IMG/VR virus record: IMGVR_UViG_3300047508_000156
Span: 1-41,698 of that record
Origin: a virus
Reading direction: 5' to 3' (one strand)
Length of the DNA: 41,698 nt
The notes below the pieces were generated by a model. It was given only the letters and a program-made list of their open reading frames with translations, did no database searches and was not told the origin of the DNA. Position numbers and translations under genes: made by a program. Positions 1-8,381 of the stretch are shown piece after piece (positions within the stretch are counted from its first letter, which is position 1; each line of letters opens with the position of its first letter).

Positions 1-127
1 CGACGACCTTGATGAGGTCCGGCCGGTTGATCATGAACCAGTCGCTGTCGAGGATGTCGGGGAACACGCGGAGGCCCATGCCGTTCCATTTCGGCTTGGT
101 GACGTCCCCGGCCTGCATGTTCATCTC
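1..127. repeat. Left copy of exact 127-bp terminal direct repeat (circular join)
   Basis: These bases are identical to 41572-41698. The capsid reading frame continues through the join without a break, so the overlap most likely marks a circular or circularly permuted genome whose assembly ended with a k-mer-sized overlap. It lies inside the capsid gene, which is an unlikely place for a physical terminal repeat. The unique genome length is therefore 41,571 bp. Confidence 0.93.
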
Positions 128-1111
128 GCCGGGGAATTGGACCTTCTGCTGCAGCAGGGCGTAGAAGTTCTGCTGCTGGCGGACCCCCGTCCAGACTTCC
201 ATGCCGTCGACGGTGCCTCCGTTCTGGAGGATGCCGGCCTGGAGGCCGAGCGCCATGTCCAGCGAGAAGGTGGTAGTGGTGGTGTCGCGGGTGGAAACCT
301 GCCAGAACTCGTTGCCGCCGGTGCCGGGGTTGATGCCGCCGAACGTGCCGGTGCCGTAGATTTGCCGGAGCCCGTTGAGTTCCGGGTTGGCGGCGGTCGT
401 CGAGTTCGGGTTGCGGATGTACACGAAGTGCGTCCCTTGGACGCTTGACGCGAGCGTGATCGCGGACAGCGTGATGGTGGGGGCGGTCGGTGATGCGGTG
501 ACCGCGGTGATCTGGGTGAGGTCGGTGGTCAGGGCGTCGGTGTCGGCGGTGGTACCGATATCGACGTACTGGCCGGTCGTGACCCCGGCGGGCAGCCACC
601 CGCGCCGCAGAGCGCTGTACCCGTACAGGGCGCCCTCGGCCGCCTTGGCGACGAGCGGGACGGTGGTGGCGGCGGCGGCGGATCCCATGGCGGCGACGAT
701 GCCGTCGCCGTTGGTGACGATCTGCCGGCTGATCTGATGCCGGGTGTTTTCGACGGCGCCCTGGATCTCGAGGTCCTTGGCACTGACGACGGCCTGGGCG
801 TTGCTGCCGGTCTGCACGAGCGCGCTGGTTTCGAGTTCGATCTGGAACCAGCTGTACGGCATGGTGTAGACGGCCTGGTTGACGGGCTGCCCGGTCGCCG
901 GGTTCAGCGCGCCGCCGGCGGCACCGACGCTCGTGAACGAGCCGGCGCGTCCGGGAAGGATCGCGACCTGCGCCTGCGATCCGATCATGGTCCCGCGCAC
1001 TGTGTCCAGTGCCGAGAGGGGGCTGTTCTTGTCCTCGAACTGCTTCTGCAGCTCCTCGTCCGTCCACGCCTGCTTGAGCGCGCCGGAGATGGTGAGAGCA
1101 CTCGTGCTCAT
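1..1111 (-). CDS. Major capsid protein, N-terminal 370 codons (continues at 41571-41402)
   Basis: The minus frame opens with ATG at 1111 (N-terminus MSTSALTISGALKQAW), stays open to base 1 and continues in the same frame at 41571, ending at 41402. This gives a 426-aa protein. The start follows a GGGAGA ribosome site. Position directly after the scaffold gene, a size close to the P22 coat protein (about 430 aa), and an Ala/Gly/Thr-rich beta-type composition support major capsid protein, the shell subunit that co-assembles with scaffold on the portal. A perfect hairpin follows the gene. The assignment rests on order and size rather than on a diagnostic motif. Confidence 0.85.
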   Translation of the reverse strand, partial: MSTSALTISGALKQAWTDEELQKQFEDKNSPLSALDTVRGTMIGSQAQVAILPGRAGSFTSVGAAGGALNPATGQPVNQAVYTMPYSWFQIELETSALVQTGSNAQAVVSAKDLEIQGAVENTRHQISRQIVTNGDGIVAAMGSAAAATTVPLVAKAAEGALYGYSALRRGWLPAGVTTGQYVDIGTTADTDALTTDLTQITAVTASPTAPTITLSAITLASSVQGTHFVYIRNPNSTTAANPELNGLRQIYGTGTFGGINPGTGGNEFWQVSTRDTTTTTFSLDMALGLQAGILQNGGTVDGMEVWTGVRQQQNFYALLQQKVQFPGEMNMQAGDVTKPKWNGMGLRVFPDILDSDWFMINRPDLIKVV

Positions 1112-1152
1112 CTGGGGTTCTCCCTAGTTGTCGGCCCCTCCCGGCATTGCGG

Positions 1153-1869
1153 CTACTCCTGCTGCTCCTGAAGCGCGCGCAGGGCGCGGTTCATGCGGCT
1201 GTTGTGGCCGGTGCCGGGGTCGGGCACCTCGTTGGCTGGTTGCCCGCCGGGAGGGACGTACGGGGCGTTCTGCTTGGTCTTCGCCCATTGCTTCTGCCGT
1301 TCGAGCTCCCACGCCTGAAACTCCTTGTAGGCGGCTTCGACGTTGGGGAGCTCGTCGTGCGGGGAGCCCGGTGGTGCCGGGATCCCCGGGTTGGCGAGGG
1401 CTCGGGACAGGACCCATTGGCGGGTCGCGTCGTCGAGGTTCGTCATCCCGAGGCGTTCGACTTCGCTGTTGATGTGCCCGGTCAGGTACTCGAAGCCGGC
1501 TGCCTCCTTGGCGGCCTGCTCCTGCTTTTCCTTCCAGGCCACGATCTCGTCGAGTCGCGGGTCCTGGACGTACTGTTCCTCGTATGCGGGCTCGATGTCC
1601 TCGGGTTCGTCGGGGACGTCGAATCCCAGGCGTTGCAGGGCCTGTCGCTGAGTGTCCGTGTCCTCGGTGGTGAGAGCGAGTTGCGCCCACTCTTTCCACT
1701 GGGCGAGTTCTGCGCGTTCGGCTGTCGCCCTGTCGAATTCGGGGCGTAGGTCGTTGTAGCGCTTCTCGTACGGGTCGGCCGTGACCTGCTGTTCCTGGGT
1801 GCCGGGCGCCTCATTGGGGCCGGCAACCGCAGGCGTGTCCGGCGGTGCCGGGGCCTGCTGATCGCTCAT
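1153..1869 (-). CDS. Scaffolding protein candidate
   Basis: This 238-aa protein is acidic, rich in Gln, Glu and Ala, and predicted helical in its middle. It has a Pro/Ala/Gln-rich disordered N-terminus and a charged C-terminus ending RALQEQQE. These are usual traits of phage scaffolds, and it sits exactly between portal and major capsid genes, the scaffold position in P22-like and many actinophage head modules. Its ATG at 1869 overlaps the stop of the 33-aa gene upstream (ATGA), so translation is probably coupled. It would template procapsid assembly and then be removed. No protease gene is apparent nearby. Confidence 0.75.
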   Translation of the reverse strand: MSDQQAPAPPDTPAVAGPNEAPGTQEQQVTADPYEKRYNDLRPEFDRATAERAELAQWKEWAQLALTTEDTDTQRQALQRLGFDVPDEPEDIEPAYEEQYVQDPRLDEIVAWKEKQEQAAKEAAGFEYLTGHINSEVERLGMTNLDDATRQWVLSRALANPGIPAPPGSPHDELPNVEAAYKEFQAWELERQKQWAKTKQNAPYVPPGGQPANEVPDPGTGHNSRMNRALRALQEQQE

Positions 1870-1967
1870 TGAGCGGTCTCCTTCTGGTTGGGCCGGGTCC
1901 CCTGGGGGGAGTGTCCGGCGTTGTGGTCGGGTCCGCTGGGCGGAGTGTCCGACGGCTTGAAGTTCAT
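1866..1967 (-). CDS. 33-aa protein between portal and scaffold
   Basis: A tiny gene (MNFKPSDTPPSG at the start) whose ATG at 1967 overlaps the portal stop codon (ATGA) and whose own TGA overlaps the scaffold ATG (ATGA). The double overlap, typical of coupled translation in this genome, is the main reason to believe it is real. The peptide is polar, rich in Pro, Gly, Asn and Gln, has no hydrophobic stretch and is probably disordered. No function is recognisable. It may serve mainly to pass ribosomes from portal to scaffold. Confidence 0.55.
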   Translation of the reverse strand: MNFKPSDTPPSGPDHNAGHSPQGTRPNQKETAQ

Positions 1968-4078
1968 TGCGGGCTGCCCTTGTCGGTGGGGGCGGGCGGC
2001 TGATCCGCCGTGATGTTCGGCCCCGACGGCAACGCCGGCGGGCCCTGCGGGGCGGCGGCGTTCTGCATCCCGAGTCCTTGCGCCATCTGCATCTGCTTCG
2101 CGGCGTTCTCCGCGGCGTGCTTGGCCTCGAGGTCCCCGAGGGCCTGCCACATGAGGCGTCCTTGTTCCTGCGCCATCGGGTCCGAGCGCTCGTAGTCGTC
2201 GCTTTTGAGCCAGAGGGCGAGGTTCTCTTTCCAGACGGGGACGCTGTCCCATTCGTCGGGCATCCAGCCGGGGACCGGCACCTCGATGGTTTCGGGCTGC
2301 CCGGTCATGGGGTTGATCGCGGGCTGCCCGGTCATGGGGTCGATGGCCGGTACCTTCTGCGGCCGGGTCGGCATGTCCATGATGGTGCCGTCCTTGATGC
2401 GCTGGATGAGGCTGTTGATGCGGGCGACATCGAGGTCGTAGCCCTGCGTCAGCGCGTCGGCCTGGCCGCGTTCGATGGCGGCCATCGCCTGCTGGCCGGT
2501 GATCCATCCCATCTGCGCGTAGAACTGCACCTTGTTCATGACCGCGCTCTTGGACAGGTATTCGAGTGACCCGGGGAACACGCGGACGTTGGTCTGGCCC
2601 ATGAGCTGCGCGCCGCGGAAGTCCTCGATGGATTCCCAGCCCATCCGTCCCCGGATCTTCAGCATCCTGGGTTCGGTGTAGTAGCGGGCGACCAATACGA
2701 GGCAGTGGCGCATGAGCCGGCTGTGCCATTCGGCGAGGTCCCCGAGGAACGACTGCCAGCGGGCACGCGCCTGTTCGATCGCGGCACCGACGGTACGGGC
2801 TGCGACGTTGGGGTCGGCTTGGATGTCCTGGAACGCGGCGACGGACTGCATCTGTTCGAGGACGAGGTTGAAGATTTGCAGGAGCGCGTTGAGGATCTGC
2901 GCGCTCGGCGGGTCCTCCCATTCCGGTTTCTCGCCGTTGGGGGACCGTTTGTAGTAGCGGATGGCGCCGGGGACGTCGTCGGGCTTGTTGATGATGCTGC
3001 CGGTGGGGGCCATCATCTGCAGGTTCAGCCCGCGGTTCTTGTACTCGAGCATCTTGTTGATGCAGTCCTGGGCGGAGAGCTCGAAGTCCGCGATCTGCCA
3101 TGTGAGGCCGAGGTCGTCGTCGTCGTCGGGGTCGTGGCTGTAGACGAGGCGGTGCAGCAGGCATTCGTCGAGGATCTCGCCGTCGGCGTCCTTCAGTGGG
3201 TAGTCCTGCCAGAAGTACTCGCTGGTGGGGTCGATGAGCCGGTTGTCGACGATGATGCGCCGGTTGCTGGTGGTGACCCATCGGCCGCGCGGCCATTTCG
3301 GGCAGGGCCGTTCGTAGTAGTCGCAGACGATCGCCATGTTGGCGTCGGGCTTGACGTCGTTCGGGATGTCCGATGAGGATGCGTCGGGGGCGATGTTGCC
3401 GCCGGCGTACCCGGGGATGTTCTTGATCTGGTCTATCGGCAGTGCCTGCCAGGTGCACCAGTAGGGGCTGTAGTCGAAGTCGGTGCCGGGTTCCCAGCCG
3501 ACTTCGTTGCCGCCGAACACCTTGACCCGGATGTCGCCCTGGCCGATCCATTCCCCGTCGACGTTGGTGTACGGGCCGACGTTCGGCTCGAAGTACGGCA
3601 GCGCGTAGGCGGCTCCGCCCATGCCGATGGCGGTCTTGACGGTGTCGATGGTGGCTTTCCGGACCCGCCATTGGTCGTAGCCGAAGGTGGCGACTTTCTC
3701 GGCGAGCTTCGCGGCGCCGGCGTCCTCCGGGTCGGTGGTGGCCGGGTCAACCTCGTAGGAGGGGATGCGCTGCGTGGCCGCGGAGACCTTGTCTTCGATG
3801 ATGGGTCTGACGAAGTTGAACCGGCGGCGGATGCGGTGCGGCGGTTTGCCGCCGCCCCTGGGGTTGGTGGCGGTCGCCATCTGTTGCAGGTTGCCGTCGT
3901 AGTCGAGGTAGCTGAAGCTGTCGCCGCGCTCGAGCCGTGCGCAGAATCGGCGTTTGGCGGCGTCGCGTTTCATGTCGAGGTACGCGCGGCTGATGGCTTG
4001 TTCGATGCTGGGCGGCATCGTGATCTTGATGGCGCCGTCGGGGGCTTGGACGTCGCCGTAGCTGCCGGTGTCAGCCAC
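1964..4078 (-). CDS. Portal protein, P22-like size
   Basis: This 704-aa protein fits the family of long podovirus portals (P22 gp1 is about 725 aa). It has a helical N-terminal part with the phrase RFNFVRPIIEDKVSAATQRI near residues 86-105, a repeated MTGQPA/MTGQPE phrase near residues 575-590 before PVPGWMPDEW, and an Ala/Gln-rich helical C-terminus that would form the barrel. It would form the dodecameric DNA channel at one capsid vertex and the dock for the terminase. It lies between the terminase and scaffold genes. The start ATG overlaps the end of the 98-aa gene upstream by 8 bases. Confidence 0.88.
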   Translation of the reverse strand: MADTGSYGDVQAPDGAIKITMPPSIEQAISRAYLDMKRDAAKRRFCARLERGDSFSYLDYDGNLQQMATATNPRGGGKPPHRIRRRFNFVRPIIEDKVSAATQRIPSYEVDPATTDPEDAGAAKLAEKVATFGYDQWRVRKATIDTVKTAIGMGGAAYALPYFEPNVGPYTNVDGEWIGQGDIRVKVFGGNEVGWEPGTDFDYSPYWCTWQALPIDQIKNIPGYAGGNIAPDASSSDIPNDVKPDANMAIVCDYYERPCPKWPRGRWVTTSNRRIIVDNRLIDPTSEYFWQDYPLKDADGEILDECLLHRLVYSHDPDDDDDLGLTWQIADFELSAQDCINKMLEYKNRGLNLQMMAPTGSIINKPDDVPGAIRYYKRSPNGEKPEWEDPPSAQILNALLQIFNLVLEQMQSVAAFQDIQADPNVAARTVGAAIEQARARWQSFLGDLAEWHSRLMRHCLVLVARYYTEPRMLKIRGRMGWESIEDFRGAQLMGQTNVRVFPGSLEYLSKSAVMNKVQFYAQMGWITGQQAMAAIERGQADALTQGYDLDVARINSLIQRIKDGTIMDMPTRPQKVPAIDPMTGQPAINPMTGQPETIEVPVPGWMPDEWDSVPVWKENLALWLKSDDYERSDPMAQEQGRLMWQALGDLEAKHAAENAAKQMQMAQGLGMQNAAAPQGPPALPSGPNITADQPPAPTDKGSPQ

Positions 4079-4367
4079 GGGCCTGGGTCTCCTCGGCCAT
4101 CAGGCGTTCGGCGAGCTCGTCGACGGTTTCCTCTCGGGCCTGCCAGTAGGAGTCGTCGGCGTTCGGGCCGTCGCTCATGTCGATCGCCTGCGGCCCGGGT
4201 TCGGCTTCGTCGTTGAGGGCGCGGGTGACGATGACTTCGGGGGCTTGGATGCGAAGCAGGAGGTCGCGGCGTTCCGCTGCGACCTCCCGCCTTTCCTGCC
4301 GGCGGTCAACCTGCTGCCACGCCGCGAGGGCGATGAGCAGGGCGGAGATGACCGCCAGTTCGATCAC
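4071..4367 (-). CDS. Small membrane-anchored protein
   Basis: A 98-aa protein with one N-terminal hydrophobic segment (IELAVISALLIALAAW, residues 2-17), a charged Arg/Glu helix, and an acidic tail ending in a probable coiled coil. The GTG start at 4367 overlaps the upstream TGA (GTGA). The layout suggests a type I or signal-anchored membrane protein expressed with the head genes. The function is unknown. Its place between terminase and portal does not fit a virion membrane role, so an accessory function in the infected cell is equally possible. Confidence 0.7.
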   Translation of the reverse strand: MIELAVISALLIALAAWQQVDRRQERREVAAERRDLLLRIQAPEVIVTRALNDEAEPGPQAIDMSDGPNADDSYWQAREETVDELAERLMAEETQARG

Positions 4368-4828
4368 TCCTCCTCCGTGTCCTTCCGTGGCCGTCCGCCG
4401 CGGCGCCGCGCGAGTTCGGCTTCCATCTCGGCGAGCTTCTGGCCCTGGATGGCGAGCAGCGCCCGGAGTTCCGCGGATTCCTTGGCGGTCTCGAGGTTCT
4501 TGGTCTGCACGTCCCGGATCTGGGTCTGCTGGCTGATGGCGAGCAGCTCCAGCGGGTCCTGCCCTGAGACGGCGGCGTACTCGGGGCGCGGCATGTCACT
4601 GAAGATGACGGGCTTGCCGCAGTGTTCGCAGACGGCGTCGGTCTGGACGATCCCGATGGTTTCGCGTTCGATGGCGGTCTGCGGGACGCTGCCGTCACCG
4701 CCGTTGTCCTGGTAGCTGAACTGGACGGTTCGCCGGAGAACCTGGACGGCGCGTTGTTCGTAGCCGGCGCAGCGCGGGTCGATGCAGCTGACGTACCCGT
4801 CGACCCGGGTTTCGGTGACGGTCGGCAT
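4364..4828 (-). CDS. Zinc-ribbon and coiled-coil protein
   Basis: This 154-aa protein has cysteines spaced as a zinc site: a CIDPRC motif near residues 15-20 and CEHC near 67-70. A long helical region rich in Glu, Gln and Leu follows (about residues 95-140), and a basic RRRGGRPRK patch precedes an acidic end. It overlaps its neighbours at both ends (TGATG upstream, GTGA downstream). A zinc ribbon joined to a coiled coil suggests nucleic-acid or protein binding during packaging or head assembly. That is inference; I do not recognise the family. Confidence 0.7.
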   Translation of the reverse strand: MPTVTETRVDGYVSCIDPRCAGYEQRAVQVLRRTVQFSYQDNGGDGSVPQTAIERETIGIVQTDAVCEHCGKPVIFSDMPRPEYAAVSGQDPLELLAISQQTQIRDVQTKNLETAKESAELRALLAIQGQKLAEMEAELARRRGGRPRKDTEEE

Positions 4829-5265
4829 CAGGCGTTGTACGCGAGGCCGCTCACGAGGTCCGACTGGACGGCGGCCCCGAGCCCGGACAGGTTGTACGCG
4901 GTGCCGTCGAGGATCAGCACCAGCTGCCCGCTGCCCGAGACGACCTGGGCGGTCTCGACGGCGGTGCCGCCCAGCTGCAGCTCCTCGTCCTCGCGGGCCT
5001 GGTTGGCGTACACGTACCCCTTCTTCTCGCCGCCGTCGTCGTCCGCCTTGGTGCTGTGAACGGCCCCGATGAACACGCTGCGGTCGGCCTTCTGCGGCCA
5101 GTCGAGCGGGCGGGGGTCCCGGTAGGTGACCTTGTCGAGGGTTTCCTGCTGCGCCGGGGGGGCCTGCGATTCGGGGTACTGGGTGCCGTCGTCGGCGGTG
5201 GCGATGCCTTCACCCTCGGTGTTCTGTACGGAAGCCTTGGCGGCCCCGCTCTTGCTGTCAGCCAT
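4828..5265 (-). CDS. Hypothetical protein after large terminase
   Basis: A 145-aa protein with a disordered N-terminal third (rich in Ala, Ser, Gln and Pro) and a compact beta-like C-terminal part containing VVSGSGQLVLILDG. It begins 21 bases after the terminase stop and its TGA overlaps the next start. No catalytic motif or membrane segment is seen. It could be a minor capsid or decoration protein, given the flexible arm and small beta domain, but nothing in the sequence proves that. Confidence 0.65.
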   Translation of the reverse strand: MADSKSGAAKASVQNTEGEGIATADDGTQYPESQAPPAQQETLDKVTYRDPRPLDWPQKADRSVFIGAVHSTKADDDGGEKKGYVYANQAREDEELQLGGTAVETAQVVSGSGQLVLILDGTAYNLSGLGAAVQSDLVSGLAYNA

Positions 5266-5286
5266 GTCGGCCTCCTGTGGTTTGGG

Positions 5287-6969
5287 TCATTCCATGTCGC
5301 TTCCGCCGCCGCCCGTCCACGCCCCGACCGGCATCTCGATACGTGGCGCCCGGCCGTATTCGTATCCTTTGGGACGCTCCGGTTCCGGTTCGTCGGGTGT
5401 GTCGGTGAGGGAGACGGCTCCGGAGGCGAGGGCGTCCGAGCGGGCCTCCCAGGACAGCACCGCGGCGGCGGCCGCGTCGATCTTCATGGGGCTGCGGCTG
5501 CTGCTCTTGGACAGAACGTGCATCTGGCGTTCTTTGTCGTCGAGTGTGGTGACCATCCGTTTGCGGGCGTGCCGCAGATGCGTCATGAAGGTGGGGTTGC
5601 CGTCGAAGGTGACGTCGCCGGCGCTGATGGCTTCCTCGTAGCGGCGGGTCGCCCACGCCATCGGCTTGTCGCGGTTTGTGTGCCAGGTGACGAACCGTTT
5701 CTCCCCGAACCGGTTCTGCCAGGAGTCGACGAGGTGACGGATGTGCTGGTCGTCGCAGTAGGCGCGCCACACGACGAGCTTGTCGCCTTCGATGAGTTCG
5801 GTGACGGCACCGTCGATGCGGCTCATGTCATGCTCGTAATCCGGGGGGGCGTGGTCGGGGCGTTCCTCGATCGCGACGAGCCACTGGTAGCCGGTCTTGA
5901 CGTCGGTTCCGACGACGGCGAGGCTGTCGTCGTGGCGGGCTCCGTCCACACCCAGGCAGACTACTGACCCCTCACTCAGCTTGCGGGGTTTGATGAGTGC
6001 CCGCACCTGCTCGATATCGAACGCGGCGCCCTCCTGCGCGATCTTGCGGTTCATGAAGAACCGTTCCGCCTGCGCCGCGTCATGCTCGAGGAGGGCTTCG
6101 ACTTCGGCGTCGATGCGGTCCAGATCCACCCAGCCGCCCTTGGTGACGAGGCTGTCCCCGTACACCTTGCGCATCACCTTCCGGCGCTCTTGCTTGTTGC
6201 GGACGCTGCCGGGGCCGCCGTCGACGTCGTCGATGAGAACCCCGGGCTCGGACTGGGTGCGCTGAGCCACGGACTGCTCGACCGGGTCGAATGCGTTTGT
6301 GGTCTCCACGAACCGTCCGCCCACACCTGCAAGGTTCCGTCGCTGGTTATCCGCGAGCTGCAGCCCGTGGTTGCTTCGGTTCCAGGCGTGGGTTTCGTCC
6401 TGGACGGCGAACGTGATGCGCTGCCCCAGACGGCTCCTCGCGGACGCGGTGACCGGCTCGATCAGCCCGCCGCCGGGCAGGTTGATGCGGGTGAGGCCGG
6501 TGTCGGTGATGAACGCGGCCCCCAACGGTCCGAGCTCGATCATCGGCTGCAAAGCCCGCCACGTATTCGCGGTCTGATCCTCCGAGCCGGCGGTGACCTG
6601 GATGTGCGGTGTCGCCCACGGCCGCCCGACAGGCTCGCCCTTGGCATCCCAGCCGTCGAACCGGACGGGCCCCGCGGCCTCCGCGCAGCAGATCGCGGCA
6701 ATCAGCGGGCCCTTTCCCCACTTCTGGGGGCGCATGAGCTGGGCGCCGCGCGCCCAGTAGAACGACACCTTTTTGCCGCTCTCGAATCCGGGTTCGTCGC
6801 TGCGCAGCCGGTAGAAGTGCAGCAGGAACATGAGCTGCTCGTCGGTGAGGATGAACGGCTGGCCGCGGAGCTCACGGTCGGGGACGACGCAGTAGTCCTG
6901 GATCCACTGGCCGACGACCAATCCGAGGCTGGGGACTTCGTTGGGGACCTCGGGGCCACGCCACGGCAT
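5287..6969 (-). CDS. terL: Terminase large subunit (ATPase and nuclease)
   Basis: A 560-aa packaging motor of the actinophage type. A deviant Walker A (RPQKWGKGPL, residues 80-89) follows the adenine-binding region. FAVQDETHAW (187-196) carries the Walker B aspartate and catalytic glutamate. The C-terminal nuclease begins with LGVDGARHDD (339-348), whose Asp is the expected first metal ligand. The ATG at 6969 overlaps the preceding stop (TGATG). A longer upstream reading in the same frame is Arg-rich shadow sequence, so this start is preferred. The length matches usual large terminases. It cuts concatemers and drives DNA through the portal. Confidence 0.95.
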   Translation of the reverse strand: MPWRGPEVPNEVPSLGLVVGQWIQDYCVVPDRELRGQPFILTDEQLMFLLHFYRLRSDEPGFESGKKVSFYWARGAQLMRPQKWGKGPLIAAICCAEAAGPVRFDGWDAKGEPVGRPWATPHIQVTAGSEDQTANTWRALQPMIELGPLGAAFITDTGLTRINLPGGGLIEPVTASARSRLGQRITFAVQDETHAWNRSNHGLQLADNQRRNLAGVGGRFVETTNAFDPVEQSVAQRTQSEPGVLIDDVDGGPGSVRNKQERRKVMRKVYGDSLVTKGGWVDLDRIDAEVEALLEHDAAQAERFFMNRKIAQEGAAFDIEQVRALIKPRKLSEGSVVCLGVDGARHDDSLAVVGTDVKTGYQWLVAIEERPDHAPPDYEHDMSRIDGAVTELIEGDKLVVWRAYCDDQHIRHLVDSWQNRFGEKRFVTWHTNRDKPMAWATRRYEEAISAGDVTFDGNPTFMTHLRHARKRMVTTLDDKERQMHVLSKSSSRSPMKIDAAAAAVLSWEARSDALASGAVSLTDTPDEPEPERPKGYEYGRAPRIEMPVGAWTGGGGSDME

Positions 6970-7082
6970 CAGAGAGCGAACTCCTCCCGGTGCTTGTTCA
7001 GCTCGCGGGCCAACAGGACCCCGAGGAGCACCATGCCGGCGTACGCGACGGCGAGACCGCCGATCACGTACGCGACGGTCAC
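6969..7082 (-). CDS. 37-aa single-span membrane protein
   Basis: A GTG start at 7082 overlaps the upstream TGA (GTGA). The peptide is a short N-terminus, one hydrophobic helix (YVIGGLAVAYAGMVLLGVLL, residues 4-23), then a charged end (ARELNKHREEF). The stop overlaps the terminase start. Both overlaps and the clear transmembrane pattern make it convincing despite its size. The role is unknown. It is one of several tiny membrane proteins in this genome. Confidence 0.65.
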   Translation of the reverse strand: MTVAYVIGGLAVAYAGMVLLGVLLARELNKHREEFAL

Positions 7083-7336
7083 GCCGCCGCGTCGATCGAG
7101 TTGAAGTCCTCCAGCAGCTCCCCGCCACCATCCAACGGGTCGAACGCTGAGGCGAGGTCCGCCCGGTAGTACGGCTCGCGCATCACCCGAGCCCTGGCCT
7201 CCTCCGGGTCGCGGCCCTCGTTCAGCCGGTCGCGGAGCGCGTGAGCGACCCTCGCGACGTTGAAGCGTTCCTGGCGGTTCGCGAGCCGGCCGTTGGGGCT
7301 GCTCGTCCACTTCTGCTCGAATTCCGCTGCCGTCAT
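7079..7336 (-). CDS. 85-aa hypothetical protein
   Basis: A small helical protein starting MTAAEFEQKW with a basic centre (residues 15-50, including RQERFNVARVAHALRDRL) and an acidic, Gly-rich end. It starts from ATG with an AGGAGGAT site upstream and its stop overlaps the next GTG start. Its place between small and large terminase suggests a packaging accessory factor, but I see no recognisable fold or motif. Confidence 0.65.
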   Translation of the reverse strand: MTAAEFEQKWTSSPNGRLANRQERFNVARVAHALRDRLNEGRDPEEARARVMREPYYRADLASAFDPLDGGGELLEDFNSIDAAA

Positions 7337-7345
7337 CGGATCCTC

Positions 7346-7561
7346 CTACGTGAGTGCATTGAAGTTCGTCAGCTCACCCTTCGCGGTGAGCTTCGCGACA
7401 TGCACCGGATTGAACTTGCCCTGGATGATCGCGTTCGCGAGTGAGAAGCCTTCGGCCTGGTACTGCTTCACCCGGTACGCGGCCCCCGCCAGCTGGCCGC
7501 GGGTGAGCCCGTCGTTCGGGTACGTCGTGTTCAGATAGGCGAAGTACTGGTCGACGGTCAC
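7346..7561 (-). CDS. 71-aa hypothetical protein
   Basis: The GTG start at 7561 forms a GTGA overlap with the preceding stop. The protein (N-terminus VTVDQYFAYLNTTYPNDG) is soluble, with aromatic residues and two likely helices (residues 20-35 and 40-60). No motif is recognised. Translational coupling within the terminase cluster is the strongest evidence that it is real. Confidence 0.65.
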   Translation of the reverse strand: MTVDQYFAYLNTTYPNDGLTRGQLAGAAYRVKQYQAEGFSLANAIIQGKFNPVHVAKLTAKGELTNFNALT

Positions 7562-7734
7562 CGGTATGCACCCCAGTCCGGGACCCCACGGCCCTTGTTC
7601 GCCAAGAAGAACACTCGACCGTCCTGAACGAAGAACCATGTGCGGTTACGCATGAAGATGTGCGGCTTTGCCTGCCGCGGACGACGTACCTGGTCCAGGT
7701 GGACGATCTCGTATCCGTGGGCGGTGCCTCTCAC
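7558..7734 (-). CDS. 58-aa beta-type hypothetical protein
   Basis: The GTG start at 7734 overlaps the small terminase stop (GTGA). The peptide has alternating hydrophobic strands (WFFVQDGRVFFLAN, residues 33-46) around a Gly/Asp turn and basic surroundings (RRPRQAKPH). It could be a small beta-hairpin domain. A longer same-frame upstream reading is the shadow of the terminase gene and is rejected. Function unknown. Confidence 0.6.
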   Translation of the reverse strand: MRGTAHGYEIVHLDQVRRPRQAKPHIFMRNRTWFFVQDGRVFFLANKGRGVPDWGAYR

Positions 7735-8135
7735 TCCGGCCCCTTCTCCACGGCCCGCAGCTTCATCACGTTCGCCTTCGCCTCCGCCTTCTTGATCGTC
7801 TTCACCTCGTTCGGGGTCCGCCACCGCAGGTCCCGCTTCCCCTTCGGGTTCAACCCGAGATACGACATGCGGCGGTCGCGGTCGGCGAACGTCATCTCGG
7901 CGTAATCCCGGGCCAGCTCGTAGATCGCCTCGATGTCCTCCGGCCCGTACTGCGACGTCACCGGGGAATTGCGCCACCCGTTCCACATCCGTTCACGGAG
8001 CGTCATCTCCTCACGGTTGAACGGGCCAAGAACCGGTTCGGCGAGCGGCTCGAGGTCCACCCACTCGCCACGCGCGGGCTGCCCGTAACGACGGCGAAGC
8101 TCAGGAGGTTTCGGTGCGGGGCCCCTGCCGGCCAT
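7731..8135 (-). CDS. terS: Terminase small subunit
   Basis: A 134-aa protein beginning MAGRGPAPKPPELRRR, an N-terminus very typical of small terminases in actinobacterial phages. A basic stretch is followed by helical segments and a Lys/Ala-rich C-terminus. It lies just downstream of an HNH nuclease and a few small genes upstream of the large terminase. It would recognise the packaging start site and recruit the ATPase subunit. The 246-bp gap upstream may hold the recognition site. Confidence 0.85.
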   Translation of the reverse strand: MAGRGPAPKPPELRRRYGQPARGEWVDLEPLAEPVLGPFNREEMTLRERMWNGWRNSPVTSQYGPEDIEAIYELARDYAEMTFADRDRRMSYLGLNPKGKRDLRWRTPNEVKTIKKAEAKANVMKLRAVEKGPE

Positions 8136-8381
8136 CAGCAGCCGTTATCCCCCGACGCGCAACCCATTAGTTGCCAGACCCGGAGACAATCGGCCACCCC
8201 TCGCAGGCTCCTCACGCGTGGGCCGCGCGTCGGCGCCCACTCCCCTCCCCCTGTTGGGTGTGGGGTTGGGTTGCGGGTTGCGGTTGGGCATGGGGGTGTG
8301 GGGATATGGGTTGGCGATGAGTGGTGTGTGTGCGCGCAGCATGGCCACGGTCGGGGCATATCGGTGTGGGGTTTCGTGCAT
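8136..8381. other. Intergenic G/T-biased low-complexity tract between HNH and small terminase genes
   Basis: This 246-bp gap contains no convincing gene. On the plus strand, 8250-8310 is almost only G and T, with repeated GGTTG words at 8264, 8269, 8276 and 8282, then GGCAT at 8287. Short reading frames on the minus strand are rich in Pro, Asn, Thr and His and look like artefacts. Its place just before the small terminase makes it a candidate for a packaging (pac or cos) site or an untranslated leader. No sequence feature proves either. Confidence 0.5.

Noticed and set aside
8145-8381. Minus-strand 78-aa frame in the gap before the small terminase
   Set aside because: It is rich in Pro, Asn, Arg and His from the low-complexity tract, has no ribosome site and no recognisable pattern.
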